From Pedosphaera sp. (GTDB lineage Bacteria > Verrucomicrobiota > Verrucomicrobiia > Limisphaerales > Pedosphaeraceae): DNA of 64,000 nt. How positions within the stretch are numbered: position 1 is the stretch's first letter; each line of letters opens with the position of its first letter. The stretch spans positions 1-64,000 of the forward strand of contig JAQGPA010000134.1 in the NCBI GenBank assembly GCA_028293325.1. The letters are read 5' to 3'. A program made the translations under genes and the position numbers. This document shows, piece by piece, positions 44,212-51,827 of the stretch. The notes under the pieces are model-generated. The model made no database searches. It was not told the DNA's origin and saw only the letters and a program-made list of their open reading frames with translations.

Positions 44212-44817
44212 ATGATTAATTATTTGCAAGGCAAACTGATTGATGCGCTGCCCACGCAGGTGACGGTGGAGGTTCACGGCGTTGGTTACGAAGCGCTGAT
44301 TCCGCTCTCTTCCTTCGATAAATTGCCATTGCCCGGCAACGAGGTGAAACTGCTCACGCACCTGGCGATTCGCGAGGATGCGCATGTGCTCTATGGTTTC
44401 ATGACCGCCGCCGAACGGGAAATGTTCCGGTTGCTGATCAATACGGTCAGTGGCATTGGGCCGAAGATTGCGTTGAATGTTTTGAGCGGGATGAGTGTGA
44501 CCGGGTTGCGCGGGGCGGTGTCGGCCGGAGATGTGAAGGCGTTGTCGCAGATCAGCGGCGTGGGGAAGAAGACGGCGGAGCGCATCGTGGTGGAATTGAA
44601 GGACAAGATTGGCGCGGCGGGCGCGTGGGAGGCGATGAGCGCGCAACGCACGCTTTCCGCGGCGGATCAGAAAATAAACGATGCGGTGCTGGCGTTGATG
44701 GCGCTGGGTTTCAAGCAGATTGAAGCGCATGATTCGGTGCGCGTGTCGCAAGCCGCGCTGGGGCCGGAGGCGAGCGTGGAAGACCTGGTGCGGGCGAGTT
44801 TGAAAAAGGGAGCGTGA
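44212..44817 (+). CDS. ruvA: Holliday junction branch-migration protein RuvA
   Basis: A 201-residue protein with the three RuvA domains: OB fold (MINYLQGKLIDALPTQVTVEVHGVGYEALIP), tandem helix-hairpin-helix (LLINTVSGIGPKIALNVLSG and LSQISGVGKKTAERIVVELKD) and the RuvB-interacting carboxy domain (DAVLALMALGFKQIEAHDSV). It tetramerises on four-way junctions. Its stop overlaps the next start as TGATG, coupling it to the DUF374 gene. RuvB is not in the window. Confidence 0.96.
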   Translation: MINYLQGKLIDALPTQVTVEVHGVGYEALIPLSSFDKLPLPGNEVKLLTHLAIREDAHVLYGFMTAAEREMFRLLINTVSGIGPKIALNVLSGMSVTGLRGAVSAGDVKALSQISGVGKKTAERIVVELKDKIGAAGAWEAMSAQRTLSAADQKINDAVLALMALGFKQIEAHDSVRVSQAALGPEASVEDLVRASLKKGA

Positions 44818-45515
44818 TGCCGGAGGTCGCCGTCAAAAAAAAGTCATCGGCCATTGTGGTGCCTAATGCGCCCAAGTGGCACCAGCGGTTGGCCGCGTGG
44901 CTGGTTTTTTGCCTGTTGAAACTGCTCGCGGCCACTTTGCGTTACCGGTGGACGGATCGGTCGGGCTATCTTGAGGGCGGCCGGAAACCGGGACCGACCA
45001 TTTATTGCATCTGGCATAACCGGCTGGCGTTGTGCATGAAAATTTATCACGGGTATGTCAAACCCCGCAGCGGGGGAACGGGGCTGGCGGCGCTGGTGAG
45101 CGCGAGCAAGGACGGCGGTTTCTTGACGGGATTGCTGGATTGTTTTGACGTGCAGGCGGTGCGCGGGTCGTCGAGCCGGCGCGGAGCCCAGGCATTGCGG
45201 GAATTGACCACGTGGGCAAAGCAGGGTTACGACATGGCAATCACGCCCGACGGACCGCGCGGACCGCGTTATGTGGCGCAGTCGGGAGTCATTGCGCTGG
45301 CGCAGGTGACGGAGATGGTGATTGTGCCGGTGTCCTATCGGCTGGCTTGGAAGATCGAGTTGAAGAGTTGGGACAAGTTTCAGATTCCACTGCCGTTTTC
45401 GCGGTGCGAAATGATTTTTGAGAAGCCGATCCGGGTGGCGCGTGATGCCTCGGAAGCCGAACGGGAAGCGGCACGGGTGGAATTGGAAAAGGTGTTGCGG
45501 AGTATTTCGTCCTAG
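44817..45515 (+). CDS. DUF374 lysophospholipid acyltransferase-like protein
   Basis: A 232-residue protein of the DUF374 branch of the LPLAT superfamily. It has an amino-terminal hydrophobic segment (AAWLVFCLLKLLAATL), the acceptor motif IYCIWHNRLALCM, VRGSSSRRGAQALREL and ITPDGPRGPRYVAQSGVIALAQ, the equivalent of acyltransferase blocks I-III. Members acylate lipid A precursors or other lipids at the inner membrane. ATG overlaps the ruvA stop by one base, so it is co-translated. Confidence 0.9.
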   Translation: MPEVAVKKKSSAIVVPNAPKWHQRLAAWLVFCLLKLLAATLRYRWTDRSGYLEGGRKPGPTIYCIWHNRLALCMKIYHGYVKPRSGGTGLAALVSASKDGGFLTGLLDCFDVQAVRGSSSRRGAQALRELTTWAKQGYDMAITPDGPRGPRYVAQSGVIALAQVTEMVIVPVSYRLAWKIELKSWDKFQIPLPFSRCEMIFEKPIRVARDASEAEREAARVELEKVLRSISS

Positions 45516-45518
45516 CGG

Positions 45519-45600
45519 GTGCTTGCGCACGACCGAATCAAATTCGGAGTGGAATTTTACCGCGGAGGCGCGGAGGCGCGGAGAATCCAAAAACGAGAAG
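45519..45600. repeat. Dispersed repeats downstream of the DUF374 gene
   Basis: GTGCTTGCGCACGACC, ATTCGGAGTGGAATTTT and ACCGCGGAGGCGCGGAGGCG follow one another in a 105-base gap between convergent genes. Each is a member of a repeat family found elsewhere in this window (47284, 29108, 56060). Confidence 0.55.
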
Positions 45601-45620
45601 CAGCATGAGGCGGGGTAATT

Positions 45621-46184
45621 CTACTTAACTTCTTTGGGCGGGAAGATGGGGCGGTAGTGTTCTTCGCGGCGGAGGATGGCGCGGACGTAGTTTTTGGTGC
45701 CGGGGAAGCCGATTTGCGTGATGAAGGCGAGGCTGTTGGTGGCGGCGGGGCCGTGCTGCCATTTGAGGACGTTGCTGCGACCGGCGTTGTAGTCGGCGAG
45801 CGCGTAGGGGAGCGGGTTATCGGTGGCGGCGTAGCGTTTCAGGAGTTTTTGGAGATACCAGGAGCCGGCAAGGGTGTTGGTGGCGGGGTCGTATAGGTTT
45901 TCGGGAGCAAAATTTGGGAGACGCTCGGCGTGGGCCCATTCGCCGGCGGTGGCGTCGCGAATTTGCATGAGGCCGATCTCGCCGACCTTGCCGCGGCGAT
46001 TGGGGTTGAAGAGGGTTTCGCGCCAGACGACGGCTTTGACGAGGGCGGGTTCGATGCCGTAACGACGGGCGGCGGCGAGAATGGGGGCGTCCTGGCTGTG
46101 GTCGCGCTGCCAAACATACCACGAACGCAAGCCGCCGGCTCCGAGGAGGAGCAGGAGCAGCAATATGGGCAGGCGCCATTTCAC
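45621..46184 (-). CDS. Lytic transglycosylase (SLT domain)
   Basis: A 187-residue protein with a membrane anchor or signal (RLPILLLLLLLGAGGL) and one SLT domain. The catalytic Glu56 is in AVVWRETLFNP, followed by VGEIGLMQIRDATAGEWA and YALADYNAGRSNVLKW, the three SLT motifs. It cleaves the MurNAc-GlcNAc bond of peptidoglycan in the periplasm. It lies alone between repeat-filled gaps. Confidence 0.92.
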   Translation of the reverse strand: MKWRLPILLLLLLLGAGGLRSWYVWQRDHSQDAPILAAARRYGIEPALVKAVVWRETLFNPNRRGKVGEIGLMQIRDATAGEWAHAERLPNFAPENLYDPATNTLAGSWYLQKLLKRYAATDNPLPYALADYNAGRSNVLKWQHGPAATNSLAFITQIGFPGTKNYVRAILRREEHYRPIFPPKEVK

Positions 46185-46239
46185 GGGAAGGTTGTAGCGG
46201 GAAATTGGCCGGTGACCAAGTCCTATGGCGCGAAGATTC

Positions 46240-46430
46240 AGTTTTTACCGCGGAGGTGCTTCCGCACTGGCAATGGAAGGCGCGGAGATGTTGGAAGGGA
46301 GGAAAGGATCGACGACGAGGACGACGAGGACGAGGACGATGGGGAAAAAAACAGCCGCCCTCACCCCGGCCCTCTCCCGTCCGACGGGCGAGGGAGAGGA
46401 AAGTTGGCGGACCTTATTTGGCAGCGCGGC
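46240..46430. repeat. Dispersed repeats upstream of the transglycosylase gene
   Basis: ACCGCGGAGGTGCTTCCGCACTGGC, then GACGACGAGGACGACGAGGACG, then CCCTCACCCCGGCCCTCTCCC with the complementary GGGCGAGGGAGAGG (hairpin). The same three families follow each other in other gaps of the window. No gene is supported. Confidence 0.55.
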
Positions 46431-46487
46431 CTGCTTAACTTTATATGACAGCGTTATCTTACAGCTCGTTTCGTTGTCCGATGGGTT

Positions 46488-47213
46488 TTAGCGTTTGGCG
46501 GTCCAGTGGATGCTTTGGGCGAGGAGTTTTTGGAAATTGGGGTTTTCGTAGGCGGAGGGGCCGTGGCCGACGATGATGCCGACGACGCGGGATTTTTTCT
46601 CGTCGCGGGTCCAGGCGAGGAGTTCGTCGCCGGTTTTGAGCAGCGGCGTGATGTCGGAGCGCATGTGCAGGTTGGTGTAGAGTTCGTCGTGGAGAACGAA
46701 GTCGGAGAGGCCGGCGGTGACGGGATGGTCTTTGGCGACGACGGTGATGGGGATGTCCACGTCGCCTTTGTATTGGGAGGAGGTGATGCCGTTCGTCATT
46801 TGTGCCTCCAGATAAACATATTTGCCGCCGGCGATGCGCTCGTAATCGGACCACATGGGATAGGAAAGATAGGCGTGATGCAGGACAATGACACCGATGC
46901 CTTTGTCGAAGAGGGCGAGGAAGCGGGCTTTTTGGGCGTCGGTGATGTTGCTGGGGGAATCATAGAGGACGATGACGTCGTAGGTGAACAGGTCGTCGCG
47001 GTCGTAGGCCTCGGCGGTCTTGGCTTCGGCGGCGGTGTCGTAGGTGATTTCGGGGTTGTCTTTGAAGAGTTTGAAGAACGGTTCAGGTTTGAAGGCATGT
47101 CCGCCGGTGAGGACGAGGACTTTGAGCTTGGCGTTGGGTTTGGTTTGGACATCCGGGGCGGCGTGAGTAGTGACCAAGGTGAGGAGCAAAGCAAGAAGGA
47201 CTTGAATTTTCAT
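46488..47213 (-). CDS. Secreted ThuA-domain protein
   Basis: A 241-residue class I glutamine-amidotransferase-like ThuA protein. The signal peptide is KIQVLLALLLTLVTTHAAP. Domain motifs are KVLVLTGGHAFKPEPFF, DVIVLYDSPSNITDAQK, GIGVIVLHHAYLSYPMW and SDFVLHDELYTNLHM. ThuA proteins are linked to carbohydrate metabolism, especially in Planctomycetes and Verrucomicrobia, without a settled reaction. The ATG at 47213 is chosen because it directly precedes the signal peptide; the longer frame is open but unlikely. Confidence 0.88.
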   Translation of the reverse strand: MKIQVLLALLLTLVTTHAAPDVQTKPNAKLKVLVLTGGHAFKPEPFFKLFKDNPEITYDTAAEAKTAEAYDRDDLFTYDVIVLYDSPSNITDAQKARFLALFDKGIGVIVLHHAYLSYPMWSDYERIAGGKYVYLEAQMTNGITSSQYKGDVDIPITVVAKDHPVTAGLSDFVLHDELYTNLHMRSDITPLLKTGDELLAWTRDEKKSRVVGIIVGHGPSAYENPNFQKLLAQSIHWTAKR

Positions 47214-47279
47214 ATAGGGTAAAGGAGTTGGCCCGTTGGTATCAGACGAGCGGGGGAGCGTCAAGAATGGCTTGCGCGC

Positions 47280-47550
47280 GGGGGTGCTTGCGCACAGCCA
47301 TTAAGAAGACAAAACACAAGGTTCTGAGTTTCGAGTTCGGCGTTCAGGGTTGGGGGAGATACTCGCGTGGCTCGCCGCGCGGCGCGCGGAAGTGATGGGT
47401 GGATTGGATAGGTTTCCGGAGGTGTCGCTGCGCTCAACCTCCGGCTACTGTCTGGCAACCCTTCTGGTTGCGCGGAGGTGCTTGGGCACGGCCATTAGGA
47501 AGACAAAACACAAGTTCTGAGTTCGGAGTTTCGTGTTCAGAGTTGTCTGA
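47280..47550. repeat. Dispersed repeat, two partial copies
   Basis: GTGCTTGCGCACAGCCATTA with AGAAGACAAAACACAAGG and TTCTGAGTTTCGAGTTCGG begins at 47284. GGAGATACTCGCGTGGCTCGCCGCGC and GCGCGCGGAAGTGATGGG follow. A second GTGCTTGGGCACGGCCATTAGGAAGACAAAACACAAG begins at 47478. The order matches 19040-19180. No coding content. Confidence 0.65.
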
Positions 47551-47558
47551 GGCTGGAG

Positions 47559-50180
47559 TTATTTGGTGGCTGACACCTCAGTGCTCTGCCGCTCCGCTGA
47601 ATACAGCGTGCCATCAGGGTTGATGAGGGTGGGTGTGACAAAGACCAATAAATTTTTTATGGTGGTTTTGGGTTTGGTGGTGCTGCGGAACAAATGACCG
47701 AGGATTGGAATATCGCCCAACAGAGGAACTTTGGTTGTCACCGGGAGCGGGCTGATTGGGGCCAAACCGCCCAAGACAATGGTCTGCGCATTCCTTACGT
47801 CCGCGCTGGTGGTCAGTTGCCGCAGGCGAATGCGCGGCAATGGCCCCTGCACTCCAGCGGAGGTGTTGGTCTTATTCGGAGCATCATAGCCCAGAAACTC
47901 AGTGACGGTGGCAATGATGGTCATTTCTATGAGGTGACCATCGGCGGAAAGGTGAGGGATGACATCGAGAACGGGGCCGAAGGGCAGGGCTTGGGTTATA
48001 AAATTGTTGGTGATGGTTCCATTTGCGTTGGTCACAGAATTGACGCCTGTGACGATGGTCTGTATATCTACGATCTGCATCTGGGCCTGACGTCCGACTT
48101 CGGTGATCATTTCCGGAGCTGCTAAGATATCCACGCCGTCATAATATTCGAGGAGATGAAATAGCTTTTTATATTGTGGTTCGGTCAAAATGCCAGTGAA
48201 TTGCGCCATGATAGAATTAGTGACCGGGAGGTTGAGAACAAGGTTAGTGCCATTCGTCCCACCGAAAGCGGGCGGGGAGATTCCCGCTGCGGCATGATTG
48301 GTGGGTTTTTGTGCTGCGTTTTCATAGAGAAACGCCAGCGGTTCAAATTTGTTGGTGGTTTCGTCGATTTCGACGAATTTGGTTTTGATGTTGATTTGGA
48401 GTGGGCCAGCTTTCATCCGTTTAGTGGCGGCGGTGTACTTATTCAAAAGCGGCGCGGTGTTGGTGTTGGTTGCCACACGATTCGTGCTGGTGTGCCAATC
48501 GAAACCGAGTTCAGGGGGAGACGCATCGTTTACGGCGACTGGCTTTACGACAATATGTGCTTTCGATTCGGGACGAGCGGCTGGGTACTTCAGTGAGAAA
48601 ACCACGTTCGTATCCAGAATTGAAAATTTGACGGGAGGGCTGGCTCCTTGGGTTATGGCTTCGAGCACATTGGCCAGTGTCGCATTGGTAAGAGCGGGGG
48701 GAAGCTTCACGATGATTGTGTCTGCGTCCGTGGATGCGATAGGCAGACCGGTGGCGGGATCCACGGTGGGATATGGGAATCTGGGTGCAGGCTCGTCAGC
48801 TCCGTTATCGGCGTTCGACCCGGAGGAAATCGGCAGACCGGTGGCCGGATCCACAGCGGGGTATGGGAATCTGGTGGCGGGAGCTTCGGTTCCAGTGTCA
48901 ACGCCATTAGCAGCCGAGGCAGTTTTGCGGCCAAAGAAGAACTTAATGTCAATCTGGTTCGGGTCGTTGGATTTGGCGAGTTCGTTGAGGTCTTTAATTA
49001 CTTCCGACAAGGGCAGGCCGTTAAATTGGGTGGCGTCGATGCGGATCTGGTCAAGCTGGGCGAGAATATTTTGGCGGGCCGAGTTGGTGTGAGTGAGATG
49101 GGTTTGAGCTGGTTGGCTGGTCTTATCCGCCAAGGCGCTGTTGCTGTGCAGGGCAATCAACAGCGCGGAGGTGGCGGTCAACGTGAGCAGGACGGCGACC
49201 AGCCAGCCTGAGCGACCGACCTCCTTGTCCGGTCGCCCGGCCAGCCGGCGAATGCGGTCGAGCAAAGGAGCACCATTGGCGGCGAGGGCGAGTTGAGGTG
49301 GCGTCGCGCGCAATTCTTCAAGCGTGGCGAGGGCGCGGGCATAGACGGCGCGATCACCGCAAACGCGCACGGCCAAGTCATCGCAGCAATTTTCGCGTTC
49401 GTGGCGGATGCGCCGTGAAACCCACCAGACCGCCGGATGATAGAACAGCAAGGTTTCGACCGCGCTTTGCAATAGATTGACCAGGTAATCATGACGGCGG
49501 ATGTGGGCCAGTTCATGTGCGAGGATGGATTCCAATTGCGTGGGCGAGAGACCAACCAGGCAACTTGCCGGTAATAGAATTACCGGACGCAGCCAGCCAA
49601 TCACCGTGGGCACCTCGACCAAGGCGGATTGCAGTAAACGCACGGGGCGGCTGACGCGCAAGCGTTCGGCGAGTAGATGCAAGCGTTGTTGCCAAACTTC
49701 GTCGAGCGCGGTGGTGGCGGTTTGACGGAGGCGGTGCACTGCCAGCCAGCCGACCAGCAATTTGCCCGACAACGCGAGCACGCCAGCGGCCCAGGCAATG
49801 ACGAGCCACGGTAAAATTTGTTCGAGTCGTTCGGTTGGGCTCAGTGGCGGTGGCACCGCTTTGAAGGAAACGATGACCTTTGGATCCGGAGCAGTGGTCT
49901 CGCTAATGTGAGTGGTGGGCGCAGGTGTGGCGATGGCGGCCGAAAATGCAGGTGTGAGACGCTGATAGTGTTGCGCCACGTGGTTGAAGGTGATGGCCGG
50001 TACGATGAGCATGGCCAGTAATGCCGCGCAGGCGACGAGGTAGCGCTGGTTCGCGGAACCGGGGCGCAGGAGGCGCAGACAAATTGCCAGCCAGAGGGCG
50101 ATGGCCAGGCCTTGCCAGAGAAAATGCAGCAGCGTCCAGCCCAGACAGGGAACCAGTGTTTCGGGCGCGATTGGATTCAT
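47559..50180 (-). CDS. BlaR1-type M56 metallopeptidase fused to a secretin domain
   Basis: An 873-residue protein. Residues 1-345 form a BlaR1/M56 module: helices at about 12-38, 48-66 and 124-146, the zinc site HELAH (222-226) with the distal Glu in ENCCDDLAV (263-271), and a fourth helix (326-344). Then comes an STN-like stretch (IRIDATQFNGLPLSEVIKDL), a linker with a duplicated FPYPxVDPATGLPI unit (90-base period, 48741 and 48831), the second half of an STN-like domain (ATLANVLEAIT) and, from about 600, a GspD/PilQ-type secretin with VLDVIPHLSADGHLIEM and VPLLGDIPILGHLFRS. BlaR1 proteins normally have a penicillin-binding or no sensor; a secretin there is unusual. It overlaps blaI by 4 bases. 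Confidence 0.88.
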   Translation of the reverse strand: MNPIAPETLVPCLGWTLLHFLWQGLAIALWLAICLRLLRPGSANQRYLVACAALLAMLIVPAITFNHVAQHYQRLTPAFSAAIATPAPTTHISETTAPDPKVIVSFKAVPPPLSPTERLEQILPWLVIAWAAGVLALSGKLLVGWLAVHRLRQTATTALDEVWQQRLHLLAERLRVSRPVRLLQSALVEVPTVIGWLRPVILLPASCLVGLSPTQLESILAHELAHIRRHDYLVNLLQSAVETLLFYHPAVWWVSRRIRHERENCCDDLAVRVCGDRAVYARALATLEELRATPPQLALAANGAPLLDRIRRLAGRPDKEVGRSGWLVAVLLTLTATSALLIALHSNSALADKTSQPAQTHLTHTNSARQNILAQLDQIRIDATQFNGLPLSEVIKDLNELAKSNDPNQIDIKFFFGRKTASAANGVDTGTEAPATRFPYPAVDPATGLPISSGSNADNGADEPAPRFPYPTVDPATGLPIASTDADTIIVKLPPALTNATLANVLEAITQGASPPVKFSILDTNVVFSLKYPAARPESKAHIVVKPVAVNDASPPELGFDWHTSTNRVATNTNTAPLLNKYTAATKRMKAGPLQINIKTKFVEIDETTNKFEPLAFLYENAAQKPTNHAAAGISPPAFGGTNGTNLVLNLPVTNSIMAQFTGILTEPQYKKLFHLLEYYDGVDILAAPEMITEVGRQAQMQIVDIQTIVTGVNSVTNANGTITNNFITQALPFGPVLDVIPHLSADGHLIEMTIIATVTEFLGYDAPNKTNTSAGVQGPLPRIRLRQLTTSADVRNAQTIVLGGLAPISPLPVTTKVPLLGDIPILGHLFRSTTKPKTTIKNLLVFVTPTLINPDGTLYSAERQSTEVSATK
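48741..48910 (-). repeat. Tandem 90-base coding repeat in the M56-secretin linker
   Basis: GGCAGACCGGTGGC(G/C)GGATCCAC starts at 48742 and 48832, 90 bases apart, each followed by a stretch reading GGGTATGGGAATCTGG or close to it. On the coding strand it yields FPYPAVDPATGLPIS and FPYPTVDPATGLPIA. It sits between the two parts of the STN-like region and keeps the reading frame. Confidence 0.7.
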
Positions 50181-50566
50181 GATTTGCCTCCCTCCAGTTC
50201 ATTGAGCAGCTTGCGGATTTCCGCCAGTTCCTGGGGGGAAGATTTTTTGGTGGCGAGCGCCTGCAGCACCAACTTCTGGGCGGAGCCGCCAAACGCGCGG
50301 TCCAACAAATGGCCGACGAGTTGGCACTGGACCTGTTGTTCGCTAAAGGTTGTTTCATAGACGTGGGAGCGTTCTGATTCGTCGCGTCGAACCAGTCCTT
50401 TCTCCGTCATGATTTGGAGCATCTTGAGGACGGTGGTGTAGCCGGTGGCCTGGGCGCGGTTGAGTTCGTCAAAAACGGTCCGGACGGTGGCGGGGCCGAG
50501 GCGCCAGAGGACGCGCAGAATGGCCAGTTCGGTATCAGTCGGTTTGGGAGGGAGAGACTTTTTCAT
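50177..50566 (-). CDS. blaI: BlaI/MecI/CopY-family repressor
   Basis: A 129-residue winged-helix repressor. The DNA-binding part reads TELAILRVLWRLGPATVRTVFDEL and TGYTTVLKMLQIMTEKGLVRRDESERSHVYE, and the carboxy dimerisation part ends EIRKLLNELEGGK. In BlaR1/BlaI systems the membrane peptidase triggers cleavage of this repressor; the site is usually near the Asn-Phe after the wing and could not be identified with certainty here. It is translationally coupled to the M56-secretin gene by ATGA. Two matched operators lie in its promoter. Confidence 0.93.
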   Translation of the reverse strand: MKKSLPPKPTDTELAILRVLWRLGPATVRTVFDELNRAQATGYTTVLKMLQIMTEKGLVRRDESERSHVYETTFSEQQVQCQLVGHLLDRAFGGSAQKLVLQALATKKSSPQELAEIRKLLNELEGGKS

Positions 50567-50590
50567 GGCGGTGAATCGTGTTACACAGTG

Positions 50591-50632
50591 ATATTACGAA
50601 TAGTTTCGTAGTTGTCAACGAAAAACTTCGTA
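50591..50632 (-). promoter_or_regulatory. blaI promoter with two BlaI operators
   Basis: On the minus strand TTGACA (50613-50618) and TAATAT (50591-50596) are separated by 16 bases, a strong sigma-70-type promoter starting transcription toward blaI. Two palindromes overlap it: TACGAA-TAGT-TTCGTA (50595-50610) and AACGAA-AAAC-TTCGTA (50617-50632), with their centres 22 bases, two helical turns, apart. This arrangement suits cooperative binding of two BlaI dimers and autoregulation of the blaI-M56-secretin operon. Confidence 0.75.
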
Positions 50633-50756
50633 CTTGTGGCGTGGCGGGGAGCGGAAAGGAAAAACAGGGGCGGATTGCTGGCTAGAGCAGTTCCATAAAT
50701 GCTCTAACGGATAGCCAATGGTGTGGGCGGGTTACAAGGCGAGAGCCCCCATGGGA

Positions 50757-50984
50757 CTAGACTTTCGCGATGCTGGATTCGCCCTGGGAATCACAGACTA
50801 CGATGCGGTAATTGATATCGGGGAAATAGAAGAGGATCTGGAAACATTTTAATTCCAAACCTTTGGCGACGGCGCGGGCATGAGCGGTGAAGGCGAAATC
50901 CTTGGCCTCGCGCGGGTTGTCGGTCCACTGATCCTGATGTGTGAGGAACAACTGGCTGAGCTGGTCTAAAATCAGAACCTTCAT
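50757..50984 (-). CDS. Small protein of unknown function, paralogous to 51432-51659
   Basis: A 75-residue protein starting MKVLILDQLSQLFL. It aligns with the product at 51432-51659 in the pattern of an opening strand, then W-T, EA-x-x-F, A-x-x-x-A and a final strand pair (FQILFYFPDINYRIVV here, VELVLNFGQPKYDIRL there). This suggests a small alpha/beta fold, conserved enough to be a real gene pair. No family is recognised. The frame is open 11 codons upstream, but the paralogue supports this start. Confidence 0.6.
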   Translation of the reverse strand: MKVLILDQLSQLFLTHQDQWTDNPREAKDFAFTAHARAVAKGLELKCFQILFYFPDINYRIVVCDSQGESSIAKV

Positions 50985-51151
50985 ATATGTGAGGGCCAGT
51001 GTAGGGAGGTTCCACACGAGGGAGAATCGTTAAAGGGCTGATTCTGCTGTCGGCAGCCGTCCTACAGGCTGTGGATGGCGTGAGAACTTTGCGCCAGGGA
51101 GGCAAGGGAGAGAGAAGGTGTGTTCAAGGGTTGGAGTTCTGGATTGTTTTA

Positions 51152-51205
51152 TTGAGGCTCAGAAAAGTAATGCGACAAAACCGAAGGATCAAAGATAAGG
51201 CACCG
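51152..51205. repeat. Left-half copy of the 3603-3745 inverted-repeat element
   Basis: TTGAGGCTCAGAAAAGTAATGC followed by GACAAAACC and CAAAGATAAGGCAC matches the left half of the 3603 element almost base for base. The internal CCCTCACCCC...CTCTCCC part follows as at other sites, but the right inverted arm was not found within the next 200 bases. The rest of the gap to 51431 carries GGGTCCTTCCGGACTGGTCA and a GGCGAGACGCCTGACACTAC stretch. Confidence 0.7.
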
Positions 51206-51431
51206 GGAAAAGGATTTCGGAACCCTCACCCCATTCCCTCTCCCATCCGACGGGCGAGGGCGAAGATTACGGTTGGGTATTTTATCGTGCGAAACCGTCT
51301 TTTGCGCGGGTTGTTCACACATTCCAAGTCCGCCGGGGTCCTTCCGGACTGGTCATCAGAGACGCCACCCCTCTTTGTCAGGCGAGACGCCTGACACTAC
51401 ACTTTCCGCGCGGGCGGGCGGAGTGGGAGGT

Positions 51432-51659
51432 TTAAGGGTTCAGGGACAGGCGGATGTCGTATTTGGGCTGTCCGAAATTGAGCACCAATTCAACCTGGTC
51501 GAGATGTTGTTGGCGGCACAGATGTGCGGCGCTCAGCATGTCTTGAAAGTGGATTGCCTCCGTGAGGCTGGAGGTCCAGCGGCCCGGGCTCTGGTAATAC
51601 AAGCGGGTGGCCTTGTGTTGGACCAGACGAATGGGAAATTCAGCGCTTAAAGTCACCAT
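51432..51659 (-). CDS. Small protein of unknown function, paralogous to 50757-50984
   Basis: A 75-residue protein starting MVTLSAEFPIRLVQHKATRLYYQ. Its order, strand then WTSSLTEAIHFQDMLSAAHL then VELVLNFGQPKYDIRLSL, parallels the 50757 product (WTDNPREAKDFAFTAHARAV then FQILFYFPDINYRIVV). The frame extends upstream to a TTG at 51803, but the paralogue alignment begins at this ATG. The gene is divergent from the response regulator starting at 51828. Function unknown. Confidence 0.6.
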   Translation of the reverse strand: MVTLSAEFPIRLVQHKATRLYYQSPGRWTSSLTEAIHFQDMLSAAHLCRQQHLDQVELVLNFGQPKYDIRLSLNP

Positions 51660-51827
51660 GCTGGTGATTAGACACGAGCGGTAAAAATATGCCATGGGGT
51701 CTTTACCCATAAGGAAGGTGCGCGTGCCGACCTCGTGGCATGGAATTTGCGCTTTTCTGCGTACGCGCGTCGTCACGCGCTGCTTTGCCTCGATTTGAGA
51801 CAATGCAGTCCGGCCGCGCCCGTAAAT

